This document shows, piece after piece, positions 1 through 9,837 of a stretch of 64,000 bases of DNA. The notes beneath the pieces were generated by a model. It saw only the letters and a program-made list of their open reading frames with translations. It searched no databases and was not told the origin of the DNA. The stretch spans positions 248,001-312,000 of the forward strand of contig CAVQCG010000004.1 in NCBI GenBank assembly GCA_963710975.1, read 5' to 3'. The stretch comes from JBBQXH01 sp963710975 (GTDB lineage: Bacteria; Actinomycetota; Thermoleophilia; Gaiellales; Gaiellaceae). Each line of letters begins with the position of its first letter. Positions within the stretch are counted from its first letter, which is position 1. A program made the translations under genes and the position numbers.

Positions 1-1399
1 AGCTTCAGAGCCAGCTCGCCGGGATCGGCGCGCAGGCCGAGGTCAACATCCTGCGCTCCGACGCCGGGCTGATGACGACGCAGGAGGCCGCGCGGAACCC
101 GATCTACGGCATCCTCTCGGGCCCGTCGGGCGGCGTCGCCGGCGCGCTCTTCGTCGCCGCAAGGCGGGCTTCGACGACATCCTCACCTTCGACATGGGCG
201 GCACGTCGACCGACGTCGCGCTCTGCCAGAACGGCCAGCCGACGATCGGCCGCGAGACCTCGATCGGCCACTTCCGGATCAAGGTGCCGTCCGTGCAACG
301 TGCACACGGTCGGCGCCGGCGGCGGCTCGATCGCGCACGTGCCCGAGCTGACGAAGGCGCTGCGCGTCGGCCCGCAGTCCGCCGGGGCGGAGCCCGGGCC
401 TGCGGCCTACGGCAAGGGCGGCGACCGAGCCGACCGTGACCGACGCGAACGTCGTCGCTCGGGCACCTGCCGCCGCGCCTGCTCGGCGGCGAGATGGAGC
501 TCGACGTCGAGGCCGCCCGGGCCGCCGTGCAGACGATCGCCGACGCGATGGGCCTGCGACGTCGGTCGAGCAGGCGGCCGAGGGGATCCTCGCGATCGTG
601 AACGAGAACATGGCCGGCGCGCTTCGCCTCGTCTCCGTCCAGCGCGGCCACGACCCGCGCGAGTTCGCGCTCGTCGCCTACGGCGGCGCCGGCCCGCTGC
701 ACGCGAACGCGGTCGCGAAGATGATGGGCTCGTTCCCGGTGATCGTCCCGCCGGCACCCGGGCCTTCTCTGCGCGATCGGCGACCTCGTCGCCGACTTCC
801 GCGACGAGTTCGCGCAGACCTACATCCGCGCTCGTCTCCGAGGCCGATCCGGCCGAGGTGGCCGCGATCCTCGACGAGCTCGGCGGCGCGCGCGGCGCAG
901 TGGCTCGAGGGCGAGGGCATCGCGCCGGAGGCGCGCGCGGCTCTCCTACGTCGCCGACATGCGCTACCGCCGGCAGGGCTACGAGATCCCGGTCGCGATC
1001 GACCCGGACGAGGTCCGCGCCGACGGTCTCGCCGACCTCGACGAGCGCTTCAACGGGCTCCACGAGCAGCTGTACGGCTTCCGGATGCACGGGCACCGCG
1101 TCGCGAGATCGTCAACCTGCGCGCGGTCGGCTTCGGCGCCGTGCCGAAGCCCGAGCTTCCGGCGGGCGAGCTGCGACCGGCGCGACGCGTCGGGCGCCGT
1201 CGTGGACGAGCACGAGATCGTCTTCGACGGCGAGCGGGTTCCGACGAAGATCTACGACCGGGCGAAGCTCGACGCCGGGCCTGCGGTTCGACGGGCCGGC
1301 GATCGTGACCGAGTTCGACTCGACCACGGTCGTCCTGCCCGGGCTACGAGGCCGACGGTCGACGTGAACTACAACATTCTGATCACCCCGAACGCGTAG
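1..1399 (+). CDS. hyuA: Hydantoinase/oxoprolinase subunit A, 5'-partial, many frameshifts
   Basis: C-terminal two thirds of a HyuA protein (ATP-dependent ring-opening amidase subunit with an actin-like ATPase fold); the 5' end lies outside the window. Read across frames, the family blocks appear in order: SGPSGGVAGA, FDMGGTSTDVAL, HTVGAGGGSIA, RVGPQSAGAEPGPAAYGKGG, GHDPREFALVAYGGAGPLHA, DMRYRRQGYE and FDGPAIVTEFDSTTVV. The reading frame changes about a dozen times (near 162, 292, 424, 460, 557, 766, 829, 893, 938, 1107, 1180, 1281 and 1343), mostly by one extra base, while the protein signature stays intact. That suggests sequence errors rather than a decayed gene. The stop is TAG at 1397-1399, and hyuB follows after 11 bases. 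Family identity is firm; the substrate (hydantoin, N-methylhydantoin, oxoproline or a lactam) cannot be read. Confidence 0.85.
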
Positions 1400-1410
1400 G
1401 GGAGGAAGCG

Positions 1411-3354
1411 ATGGCAACCACCGAAGAACTGCGGATCGCCGAGATCCCCGACATCGAGGTCGACCCGGTCACGCTCGACATCATCGAGGGCGCGCTGAAG
1501 AGCGCCCGCTTCGAGATGGACGCGGTGCTCTTCCGCTCCGCGATGAGCCCCGTCATCCGCGAGCAGCACGACGAGTTCCCGATGATCACCGACCCGCGCG
1601 GCCGGATGGTCGTGGGCCAGTTCGGCGCCTACATCAACGAGATGATGGAGGAGTGGGACCGGGGGATCTACCCGGGCGACGTGATCCTCACCTCCGATCC
1701 GTTCAAGTGCTCGGCCTCGATCTCGCACACGAACGACTGGCTCGTGCTCGTGCCGATCTTCTACGACGACGAGCTCGTCGGCTGGTCGTCGCAGTTCGGC
1801 CACCAGATGGACTGCCGGCGGGCCGCTGCCCGGGCTCGCTGCCGACGGGCGCGAAGACGATCTTCGAGGAGGGGCATCATCATCCCGCCGCTCAAGATCA
1901 TCGAGCGCGGGCGAGCTGCAGGAGGACGTGCTCAGGCTGATCCTCAACAACATGCGGCTCCCGGAGATGAACCGGGCCGACCTGTTCGCGATCGTCGCCG
2001 GCTGCCGCGCCGGCGAGAAGCGCGTGATGGAGCTCTGCGACCGCTTCGGCAAGGACACGTACCTCGCGGCGCTGCAGGCGCTCCTCGACCGCACGTACGA
2101 GGCGATGCGGATCCTGATCCAGGTCGCGATCCCCGAGGAGCCGCAGTCCTTCGAGGACTACATCGACGACGACGGCCTCGGCAACGGGCCGTTCAAGATG
2201 AAGCTGACGATCTGGCGGGAGGGCGACCACGCCTTCTTCGACTGGTCCGGGAACCGATCCGCAGGCGCTCGGACCGATCAACTTCTACCTCTCCGAGGGC
2301 ATGTTCAAGATGTTCATCGGGATCTACCTGATCATGGTCAACGATCCCCAGATCCTCTTCAACGACGGCTTCTATCCGCTCCTCCACGTCGTCATGCCGG
2401 AGGGCAGCCTGCTGCGTCCGCGCTTCCCGTCGGCGCTCGGGTGCCGCACGCACGCGCTCGCCCGGCTCTTCGACGTGCTCGGCGGCGCGCTCTGCAAGAG
2501 CGCGCCCGAGCTGAACACGGCCTCCGGCTACGGCACGAGCCCGTACATGCTCTACTCGGGCTGGGACGGCGCAGGGCGAGTTCTTCTACTCGATGGAGAT
2601 CCTCTACGGCGGCATCCCGGGCCGGCCGATCGGCGACGGCATGGACGGCCACTCGTGGTGGCCGCTCTTCGAGAACATCCCGACCGAGTACCTCGAGGCC
2701 TACTACCCGATGCGGATCGACGGGTACACGACGGTCACCGACTCCGGCGGCCCCGGCTTCCACCGGGGCGGCAACGGCGTCGAGAAGCGCTACGTCTATC
2801 TCGAGCCGGGCGAGGTCTCGATCCACGACGACCGCTGGCTGACCCGGCCGTGGGGCGTGCTCGGCGGCTGGCCCGGGGCCGCTCCGTCGAAGATCCTCGT
2901 GCGCGCCGACGGCACCGAGGAGAGTCCTGCCGTCGAAATGCGACAACGTCACGGTCGCGCCGGGCGACATGCTCGTCTACCGCACGGCCGGCGGGGGCGG
3001 CTGGAAGGACCGGCTCGACCGGCCGGTCGGAGGCGGTCGCGCGCGACGTCTCGTTCGGGCTCGTCAGCCGCGAGTTCGCGAAGGAGGGGTACGGCGTCGT
3101 CCTCGCCGACGACGGCGCAGCCGACGCGGCGGCGACCGAGGCGGAGCGGGCGCGGCAGCGCGAGGAGCGCGGCGACGCGCTCGCGTTCGACTTCGGCCCG
3201 CCGCTCGACGAGATCCTCGCGACGTGCGAGGCGGAGACCGGGATCGCGCCGCCCGAGCCCGGCGACGCCGCTCCGCTGGTCGCCGCTCGAGCCGGGCGAC
3301 GAGGCGCTCGCGCGCGTGCGCGACGGCGACGGGATCCCGGCGCCGGGCGAATGA
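1411..3354 (+). CDS. hyuB: Hydantoinase/oxoprolinase subunit B, frameshifted
   Basis: Partner of the upstream HyuA; together they hydrolyse a cyclic amide using ATP. Start is ATG 1411 after GGGGAGGAAG. The family opening (VDPVTLDIIEGAL then SPVIREQHDEFPMITDPRGR) is clear, followed by DPFKCSASISHTNDW, FNDGFYPLLHVVMPEGSLL and a glycine-rich DSGGPGFHRGGNG block. About nine frame changes (near 1820, 1913, 2262, 2576, 2926, 3030 and 3288 among others) split it; joined, it is about 644 residues, normal for HyuB. It carries SPVIREQHDEF where the HyuB domains at 53364 and 24989 carry YSSIIRESEDLGAGIF, so it belongs to a different branch, perhaps nearer acetone-carboxylase or lactamase relatives (inference). 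Its stop overlaps the next ATG. Confidence 0.85.
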
Positions 3355-3984
3355 CGACGCAGTTCGAGGGGTTTCACGGGCGGCCGGCTTCGGCCGGCGC
3401 CCCGCCCTGCTCGTGATCGACGTCAACCTCGGCTTCACCGACCCGGCGTCTCCGCTCGTCTGCGACCTCGACGACGTGGTCGAGGCGATCCGGCGGCTGC
3501 TCGACGAGGCCCGCGAGGGCGGATCCTGCCGGTCGTCTTCACGACGGTCGCCTTCGACGAGGCGGCGCGGCAGGCCGCGGCGGTGTTCATCGAGAAGGTG
3601 CCGGCGCTTCTGGCGCTCGAGGCGGGAAGCCCCTGGATCGAGATCGACCCGCGGCATCGCGCCGCGGGCGGACGAGCCGGTGATCGTGAAGAGCTTCGCC
3701 TCGGCGTTCTTCGGCACGACGCTCGCCAGCATCCTCGCCTCGGCCGGGTGCGACTCCGTGATCGTCACGGGCGCGTCGACCTCGGGCTGCGTCCGCGCGA
3801 CGGCCGTCGACGCGCTGCAGCACGGCTACCGGGTCGTCGTCCCCCGCGAGGCGGTCGGCGACCGCAACGCCGCCGCCCACGAGGCCAACCTCTACGACCT
3901 CGACACCAAGTATGCTGACGTCGTCTCGCTCGACGAGCGTCGCTCGCTCACCTCGAGGAGGTCTCACGTGTTCCCGTTCGCTGA
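3351..3984 (+). CDS. Isochorismatase-family hydrolase, N-carbamoylsarcosine amidase-like, frameshifted
   Basis: Cysteine hydrolase of the isochorismatase fold. Visible blocks are ALLVIDVNLGFTDP with the catalytic Asp, a Lys in VIVKSFASAFFGT, and the nucleophile Cys in STSGCVRATAVDALQHGY followed by VVVPREAVGDR. These resemble N-carbamoylsarcosine amidases, which release CO2 and ammonia from N-carbamoyl amino acids. Adjacency to hyuAB fits the order hydantoin ring opening, then carbamoyl removal. ATG 3351 overlaps the hyuB stop (ATGA). Frame changes near 3375, 3524, 3650 and 3935 break the reading; rejoined, it ends at TGA 3982-3984 at about 210 residues. It is a close paralogue of the gene at 13174. 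Confidence 0.8.
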
Positions 3985-4001
3985 CTCGCTCATGTCGCGT
4001 C

Positions 4002-4199
4002 GTGCCTCTCGCTCTCGTCGTCGGCGGCTGGATCGGAATCATCCTCGGCATCATCGCTCTCGTCGCGTGGATCTGGATGCTCGTCGACGTGATCGGCAGG
4101 AGCGACCTCTCGGGCGGAGTGAAGGCGCTCTGGATCATCTTCGGAGTCTTCTTCCCGCTGATCACCGTGTTGATCTACCTGCTCGTCGGTCGCAAGTAG
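4002..4199 (+). CDS. Small two-helix membrane protein, PLDNc_N-like
   Basis: A 65-residue protein starting at GTG 4002. It has two hydrophobic helices (about residues 5-28 and 42-62) separated by the short polar stretch DVIGRSDLSGG, and ends with the basic tail GRK. The pattern W-x-W-M-L-V-D-V plus K-A-L-W-I-I-F-G-V-F-F-P matches the phospholipase-D-nuclease N-terminal (PLDNc_N) membrane module seen as small stand-alone proteins in actinobacteria. It sits between the isochorismatase-like gene and a DUF3891 gene. Biochemical role is unknown. Confidence 0.7.
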   Translation: MPLALVVGGWIGIILGIIALVAWIWMLVDVIGRSDLSGGVKALWIIFGVFFPLITVLIYLLVGRK

Positions 4200-4210
4200 G
4201 AGCAGGTCCC

Positions 4211-5004
4211 GTGCTCGTCCGCGACCTCGGTGACGCCTGGCAGCTGGTTCGACAGCCTGACCACGCGGATCTCTCAGGGCAGTTCGCCCGAGCGTGGGGC
4301 GGGACGGCATTCGCCGAGCCGCGGCCGGCCGCGTCCGTCTGCCTGGCGGCGACTGCGTCACGACGACGGGTGGGGCGTCTACGACCGCCGACCGACCTTC
4401 GACGTCGAGCGCGACCGCCCGACGGCGTTCCTCGACGTCCCGATTCCTGCGCACCTCGCGTTCTACCGCGCCTGCATCGAGGTCGTGACCGAGGAGGATC
4501 CCTATGCGGGTCTGCTCGTCTCGATGCACGGTGCGGGCATCTACAACGGACGCTACGGGACGCAACCGAGCCTGGTGCTCAGCCAGGCGGACGGCTACCG
4601 CGACCAGATCGCGGCGTTCGTCGCAGAGCAGGAGGAGAGTCATACCGCGCGTGCCGACGGGCCTCGGCGTCGCGGACGAGGAGCGCTGGGTGAACTACAA
4701 GCTCCTGCAGATCTACGACCGGCTCTCGCTCTACTTCTGCCTCAAGGATCTCGAGGGTGGGGAGGCGGACGCGATCGCGCCGGTGCCGGCTGGCTACGAC
4801 GCCGGTGACGTCGAGCTTCGTATCGAGCCTGTCGGGCCCTGGCGTGTCTCGATCGACCCGTATCCGTTCGTCGAGCGTCCGGCCCGGTTCACGCTGGCTC
4901 GCAAGACGCTTCCGAAGCATTCCTACGCCGGGAACGACGATTTTCGTGCCGACTACTTCGCGACGCGAACAGAGACGGTCGAGATCACCGTCCAGCCGGT
5001 CTGA
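4211..5004 (+). CDS. DUF3891 family protein, two frameshifts
   Basis: Starts at GTG 4211, eleven bases after the previous stop and behind AGGAGCAGG. The DUF3891 signature is present in order: QPDHADLSGQFARAWG near the N-terminus, HDDGWGVYD, FLDVPIPAHLAFYR, GLLVSMHGAGIYNGRYG, NYKLLQIYDRLSLYFC and WRVSIDPYPF. Function is not known for the family; the conserved His and Asp residues (QPDHA, HDDGW, SMHGAG) hint at a metal-dependent hydrolase-like fold, which is inference. One extra base near 4355 and one near 4645 break the frame; corrected length is about 263 residues. Confidence 0.75.
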
Positions 5005-5020
5005 CAAGGAGGAGGTCGCC

Positions 5021-5914
5021 ATGGCCGATTTGCCCGACGGAACGATGATCGACGTCAACGGCGTCAGTCTCTGGCACCGGATCACCGGGGAGGGCGAGCC
5101 CGTCGTCCAGATCCACGGCGCCGGGTTCGGCCACTTCAACCTCGATCCGGTGACGCCTGCGATCGCGGACGCGGGTTTCAAGGTCGTCGACTACGACCAG
5201 AGGGGCTACGGCGTCTCCGACAAGCCGCTGCAGCACTACGACATGGAGGTGTGGGCAGACGACCTCGCCGCGCTGATGGACGTGCTCGGAGATCGACCGG
5301 GCGCACGTCCACGGAACGTCGATGGGCGGCATGGTCGCGCAAGCCTTCGCCGGCAAGTACCCGGAGCGGACGACATCTGTCGTCATCAACTGCTCAGCTG
5401 CGAAGCTCGGCGTCGACTGGGCGCCTGATCTTCAAGAACTGGATCGACATCGCTGAGATGGATCCGGACGGCCCGGGCAGCCGCATCCTTGCCGAGCTGA
5501 TCACCTGGCAGGCCCTCTCGAAGACCTTCCTCGAGGAGCAGGATGCGGGAGCGCTCGTCGATCACGTTCAGACGATCCTCCGTGACTCGAACCGGGTCGA
5601 GGTCTTCACCGCCGCGTGCCAGGCGATGTGCGACATGGACCTCCGGCCGTGGCTCGGGAGGATCACGTCGCCGGCCCTCGTCCTCGGCGGAGACGAGGAC
5701 ATCATGACGCCCTGGGACCAGGGTCCGAACGGGGCCGGGCAGCAGGCCATCCACGAGGGGATCGCAGGTTCCGAGAAGTACGTGATCAAGGGTGCCGGGC
5801 CATTCGACGATCTTCGACTCGACCGACGAGCACGCACGCGTCGTGATCGACTTCTTCCGCCGGCACGGCCAGTCGGCGGGCGAGGTCGCAGTCGGGGATC
5901 GGGCCACCGCATAG
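5021..5914 (+). CDS. Alpha/beta-fold hydrolase, three frameshifts
   Basis: ATG 5021 follows a strong AAGGAGGAGG. The alpha/beta hydrolase plan is visible: oxyanion-loop HGAG after strand 3, YDQRGYGVSD, nucleophile elbow HGTSMGGM, acid Asp in LVLGGDEDIMTP and the terminal His in GAGHSTIF. It probably acts on an ester, amide or C-C bond of a small soluble substrate. Extra bases near 5293, 5415 and 5807 break the frame; joined, the protein is about 296 residues, usual for the family. It ends at TAG 5912-5914. It is the last gene before a 241-base promoter-bearing gap. Substrate unknown. Confidence 0.8.
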
Positions 5915-6021
5915 AGGATTGGCGCGTGTGTCCTAACAACCTGACTCGGCGGGCGTCTGAACCTGAGAGTGCTCGAATCGGGCGCCATCGGCGTGCAGGA
6001 CAGGACAGGCTGAGGTCAAAT

Positions 6022-6028
6022 GTCAGAC
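6022..6028. promoter_or_regulatory. GTCAGAC motif upstream of the transporter-ureide operon
   Basis: GTCAGAC (odd-centred palindrome) in the context AATGTCAGACTTCGG, 17 bases upstream of the -35 box at 6045. The same heptamer lies next to -10 boxes at 42084, 50117 and 50190. It is a candidate operator for a FadR-type GntR repressor. This copy is the least convincing of the four because it does not abut a -10. Confidence 0.35.
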
Positions 6029-6044
6029 TTCGGTCGGTTCGCTG

Positions 6045-6073
6045 TTGACGAGAGCGGTAGGACGTTGTAGAAA
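6045..6073 (+). promoter_or_regulatory. Sigma70-type promoter of the transporter-ureide operon
   Basis: TTGACG (6045-6050), a 17-base spacer and TAGAAA (6068-6073), followed by an 82-base leader to the ATG at 6156. It lies in the 241-base gap after the alpha/beta hydrolase, the only sizeable gap before the 11.6-kb run of co-directional genes. It is therefore the likely main promoter. No other feature is seen in this gap apart from the GTCAGAC motif. Confidence 0.5.
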
Positions 6074-6155
6074 CGGCTCACGGAAGCGTGGATGACGACT
6101 CTGGGCATTCTCTGCTGGGCCTACGTTGCCGGCGAGGAGAAAGGAGCAAGAGGGG

Positions 6156-7696
6156 ATGAGTGAGGATTGGAAGAATCGGGAGCCAGACCGCGACCAGCTC
6201 GAGCGGCATCTCGAGCATGAGCTGAAGAAGCGCGGCCTGACCCGGCGTGATCTGCTGAAGGGCGGCGCCGCGATGGCCGGGGCGCTCGGTCTCGGTGCGC
6301 TGTTCGCGGCGTGCGGCGGCTCGAGCTCGAGCGGCACGACCGCCGAGGCGACCACCGCCGCGAGCGCGGGGACGACGGCTGCGGCGACCACTGCTGCGGC
6401 GACGACCGCCGAGGCCGCGCCGGCCTTCACCGGGACGCTCCGCGTCACGGGCCTCGGCGTCGACCTGATCGACCCGATCAAGGAGATGGGCGAGAAGGCG
6501 CTCGGCTTCAAGCTCGCGTTCGACGTCACCGACTCGGTGACGATGGTGCAGAAGGCGATCACGCAGCCGGGGTCGTTCGACGTCTTCTCGGGTTACAGCT
6601 ACCAGTACGACCAGGCGTGGCCGGCGGGTAACTTCCACAACGAGGAGATCGCGAAGGTCAGCAGCATGGGGGCAGATGACGCCTCTCATGACCCAGGGTT
6701 ACGTCGACCCGACGAATGGGCCAGGCCAGGGGTGCTCCTACGGGGACGGCGATGCGCCGTTCCGCGGTCTCTACGTCGACCCGGACAAGAGCGGCACGTG
6801 GCAGACGAACCAGAACACGCCGAGTGAGCTCGACGGGACCATCGTTCAGTGGGTCGACGAGTCGAGCGGCCAAACCGTCGGCGACGAGCCGCTGTACACC
6901 ATTGGCGCTCCCGGGGCCATCTTCAACATGGACTCGATGGGCTACAACGCCGACGTGATCAAAAAGGAGCCGAACGACGTCTCCTGGGCCGAACTCTTCA
7001 ACGCGGAGTACAAGGGGCGTGTCGCGCTTCTGAACGATCCCGGCATCGGCATGCAGGACGCAGCGCTTGGCACAAGGGCGCTCGGCTTGCTGCAGTTCGG
7101 GAACGTCGGAAACATGACCAAGGAGGAGATCGACGCGCTCACGAAGGTCCTGATCAAGAAGAAGAGCCAGTTCCGAGCGTTCTGGACTGAGTTCAACGAG
7201 TCCGTCAACCTGATGGCCTCGGGCGAGGTCGTCATCGAATCGATGTGGTCGCCGGCGGTTGCCCTGCTCGTGGCCCAGGGACAGAACGTCCGCTACGCGG
7301 CACCCCCCGAGGGTTTCCGCGGCTGGTGCGGCAACCTCTCGATCTCGAAGAGCGCCGAGAGCGATCCGAGCCTGCTTCAGGCCTGCTACGACTACATCAA
7401 CTGGTGGTACACCGGCGAGCCTGCGGCTCTGATGATGCGCCAGGGGTACTACAACTCCGTGCAGGAGACGAGCCGTGCAGTTCGTCTCGCCGGACGAGTG
7501 GGATTTCTGGATCGAGGGCAAGCCGGCCGCCAAGGACCTGCCGGGCATCACCGGCCAGGTCGGCGACATCAAGAAGGGCCAGGTCAGAGACGGCGGGTCG
7601 TTCAAGGAACGCGCCTGCAACTACGCGACCTGGAACTCGTACTTCCAGGAGAACGAGTACCAGATCCAAAAATGGAACGAGTTCCTCTCCGCCTGA
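6156..7696 (+). CDS. Tat lipoprotein, polyamine-type ABC substrate-binding protein
   Basis: Extracytoplasmic solute-binding protein of the spermidine/putrescine (PotD) class, feeding the adjacent ATPase and permeases. ATG 6156 follows GAGGAGAAAGGAGC. The N-terminus has a twin-arginine signal (LTRRDLLKGGAAMAGA) and a lipobox ending LFAAC, then a Ser/Thr/Ala-rich linker, so it should be exported folded and lipid-anchored. Ligand-type blocks include GSFDVFSGYSYQYDQ and VALLNDPGIGMQDAALG. One extra G near 6668 and one extra base near 7467 break the frame; joined length is about 512 residues. The neighbours (hydantoinase, allantoinase, carbamoylsarcosine-amidase-like) suggest a ureide or cyclic amide ligand instead of polyamines (inference). 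Confidence 0.85.
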
Positions 7697-7704
7697 TCGC
7701 GTAG

Positions 7705-8864
7705 ATGGCGGACGAGGCAAGCACATCCGGTGTGGAGGGGGCGGCGCCCGCCGCCCCCTCCACCGCCAGTCGAACTCGGGCTCCGGTCTCGAGCTGCGGC
7801 ACCTGACGAAGCTCTTCGCAGGCGGCGTCATGGCGGTCGACGACGTCAACCTGACGATCGAGCACGGCGAGTACGTCGTCCTCCTCGGACCGTCGGGGTG
7901 CGGCAAGACGACGACGCTGCGGATGATCGGCGGCCACGAGGAGCCGACGAGCGGGGAGATCCTGCTCGACGGCGAGTCCCTCGTCGGCCTGACCCCGGAC
8001 AAACGGCCGACGACGACCGTCTTCCAGCACTTCGCGCTGTTCCCGCACAAGAGCGTCGTCGAGAACGTGGAGTTCGGCCTGAAGATGCACGGGATGGCGA
8101 AGGCCGAGCGCCGAACGAGGTCGATGGAGGCGCTCGAGATGGTCGGTCTTACCCAGCTCTCGGACCGCAAGCCGCGGGCGCTCTCCGGCGGGCAGCAGCA
8201 GCGTGTCGCCCTCGCCCGCGTGCTCGTCACGAGTCCCAAGGCGCTGCTCCTCGACGAGCCGCTCGGCGACCTCGACCGGCTCCTCCAGCTTCGCATGCGG
8301 GTCGAGCTCCGCAATCTCCAGCGCCAGCTCGGGCTCATGTTCATCCACGTCACGCACAACCAGGAAGAGTCGCTCTCGATGGCCGACCGGATCGTCGTCA
8401 TGAACGACGGCCGGATCCAGCAAATCGGTGACCCGCTCACCATCTCCACCAGGCCCGAGAACGAGCTGGTCGCCGCGTTCATGGGAGACAACAACATCCT
8501 GCGGGGGAAGGTCACGTCGAAGGACGGTGACCGTCTCCTGATCGAGGAAGGCGACGTGAAGGTCAGCATCGTCGTCCCGGGAACGCCGCTTCAGGTGGGT
8601 GACGCCGCGTCCGTGGCTGTCCGCGCGGCCGCGGTGACGGTCGAAGGCAACGGTGGTGCTCCGGCAGACAACCTGAACCGGCTCGACTGCGAGATCGTCT
8701 TCGTCGAGTATCTCGGCGATCTCGTCAAGCTCCACCTCACAGCCGGCGGGGAGCGTCTGCTGGCAAAGGTCACGGGCGAGCACTATCCGTCGCTGCGTGG
8801 CCGGGAGGGCGATACGATCGGGATCTCCTGGAAGGAAGAGGATGTCCAGCTCCTCGGGGCCTGA
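7705..8864 (+). CDS. ABC transporter ATPase, polyamine/Fe type
   Basis: Nucleotide-binding subunit energising the binding protein and permeases around it. Walker A GPSGCGKTT, Q-loop FQHFALFPHKSV, signature LSGGQQQRVALAR, Walker B ALLLDEPLGDLD and switch H-loop VTHNQEE are all present. After about residue 260 come OB-fold TOBE-type segments (NNILRGKV, VAVRAAAVTV) typical of PotA/FbpC proteins. The best start is ATG 7705, giving an Ala/Pro-rich leader that reads into the conserved frame only if one base is missing near 7770; the first in-frame ATG without a shift is at 7830, inside the domain. A perfect 15-bp hairpin lies within the leader. The ATG of the next gene (8842) overlaps this end. Confidence 0.88.
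7732..7763 (+). terminator. Perfect GC hairpin between binding-protein and ATPase genes
   Basis: A 15-bp perfect inverted repeat, with left arm GTGGAGGGGGCGGCG and a two-base centre. It begins 36 bases after the binding-protein stop. No T-run follows, so it is unlikely to be a full terminator. It may act as an mRNA-stabilising or attenuating stem that keeps the binding protein more abundant than the transporter, as in many ABC operons (inference). It overlaps the presumed first codons of the ATPase gene. Confidence 0.5.
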
Positions 8865-9837
8865 GCCGCCGGAGGCGCCGCACATAGCTCCCGGCGAGCT
8901 CGACGAGGTCGAGGAGCTCGAGCATCCCGAGCGATCGGCCGCCGATCCGTCGAGGGAGGGAGCGCTCGGAGAGGCAGGGGTCGAGCGCCGCCGGGGTCTC
9001 ATCACGCTCGCCTGGGCAGCTCCTGGCACGCTGTGGCTGATCTTCTTCCTGGTCGCGCCGGTCGTGATGATCGTGCTCGTGTCCTTCTGGACGCCGAGCA
9101 TCACGGGGTTCGAGAAGTCGTTCACGCTCGACAACTACCGGACGCTCTTCGGCTCGAGCGTCTACTGGAACCAGCTCAAGGACAGCTTCTTCGTCGCGTT
9201 GATCGTGGTCGGGGCGTGTCTTCTTCTGGGCTTCCCGATCGCGTACTTCCTCTCGTTCAAGATCCAGAGCCTACGAAACCAGATCGCGCTCTTCCTCGTC
9301 CTGCTCGCCCCGTTTCTCACGAGCTATCTGATTCGCGCGGTCGCCTGGGAGTACCCGCTCATGGGCCGGCAGGGCGCGATCAACCAGGTTCTCCAGAAGA
9401 TCGGCGTGATAAGCGAGCCGCTCGACATCCTGGGCTTCTCCCGCTTTTCGGTGACCGCCGCCCTGATCCAGCTGTACATCCTGTTCATGATCACGCCGCT
9501 CTTCTTCATGCTCTCCCAGGTCGATCGAAGCTCGCTCGAGGCCGCCCGTGACCTCGGCGCGAGCTGGTGGCAGAGCTTCCGCGAGGTGATCCTCCCGCAG
9601 ACGATGCCCGGCATCGTCATCGGATCGATCTTCTGCTTCGTCCTGACGATGGGCGACTACGGCACGACCAGGATCGTCGGCGGCGGGCAGGTGAGCTCTG
9701 TCGGGATCATCGTCCAGAACAACGTCGGCGGCGTGCAGTACCCGGCGGCCGCAGCGTCGGCCGTGTTCCTCGTCCTCGCGATGATGCTGGGCGTATTCAT
9801 CCTCCTGCGCTTTTCGAACCTGCGGGAGGAGCTCTAG
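8842..9837 (+). CDS. ABC transporter permease, PotB-type
   Basis: Inner-membrane subunit, 331 residues. ATG 8842 sits inside the end of the ATPase gene behind GGAAGGAAGAGG. A charged, acidic, Pro-rich N-terminal tail of about 50 residues precedes the first membrane helix (WAAPGTLWLIFFLVAPVVM). About six helices follow, with the EAA loop DLGASWWQSFREVILPQTMPG that docks on the ATPase. Order (ATPase, PotB-like, PotC-like) matches classical polyamine-type loci. Its stop overlaps the GTG of the next permease. Confidence 0.9.
   Translation: MSSSSGPEPPEAPHIAPGELDEVEELEHPERSAADPSREGALGEAGVERRRGLITLAWAAPGTLWLIFFLVAPVVMIVLVSFWTPSITGFEKSFTLDNYRTLFGSSVYWNQLKDSFFVALIVVGACLLLGFPIAYFLSFKIQSLRNQIALFLVLLAPFLTSYLIRAVAWEYPLMGRQGAINQVLQKIGVISEPLDILGFSRFSVTAALIQLYILFMITPLFFMLSQVDRSSLEAARDLGASWWQSFREVILPQTMPGIVIGSIFCFVLTMGDYGTTRIVGGGQVSSVGIIVQNNVGGVQYPAAAASAVFLVLAMMLGVFILLRFSNLREEL

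Noticed and set aside
43..702. Long open frames on the opposite strand of hyuA and of most other genes, up to several hundred codons
   Set aside because: High-GC DNA gives long shadow frames. These are Arg/Ala/Pro-rich, have no family motifs and lie opposite genes with clear signatures.
3376..3404. GCCGGC-type hairpin inside the isochorismatase-like gene as a member of the 40.6-kb repeat family
   Set aside because: It lies in coding sequence that translates to the expected protein (AAGFGRRP) and lacks the flanking unit, so chance GC palindromy is enough.
1..5914. Programmed frameshifting or true gene decay in the left-end genes
   Set aside because: Breaks are too many, of one kind (one added base), without slippery sites, and decline with distance from the edge. 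Sequence error is simpler.
6126..6155. Upstream start for the binding protein giving ten extra residues
   Set aside because: It would begin ahead of the clear ribosome-binding site GAGGAGAAAGGAGC; ATG 6156 is correctly spaced and leads into the Tat signal.
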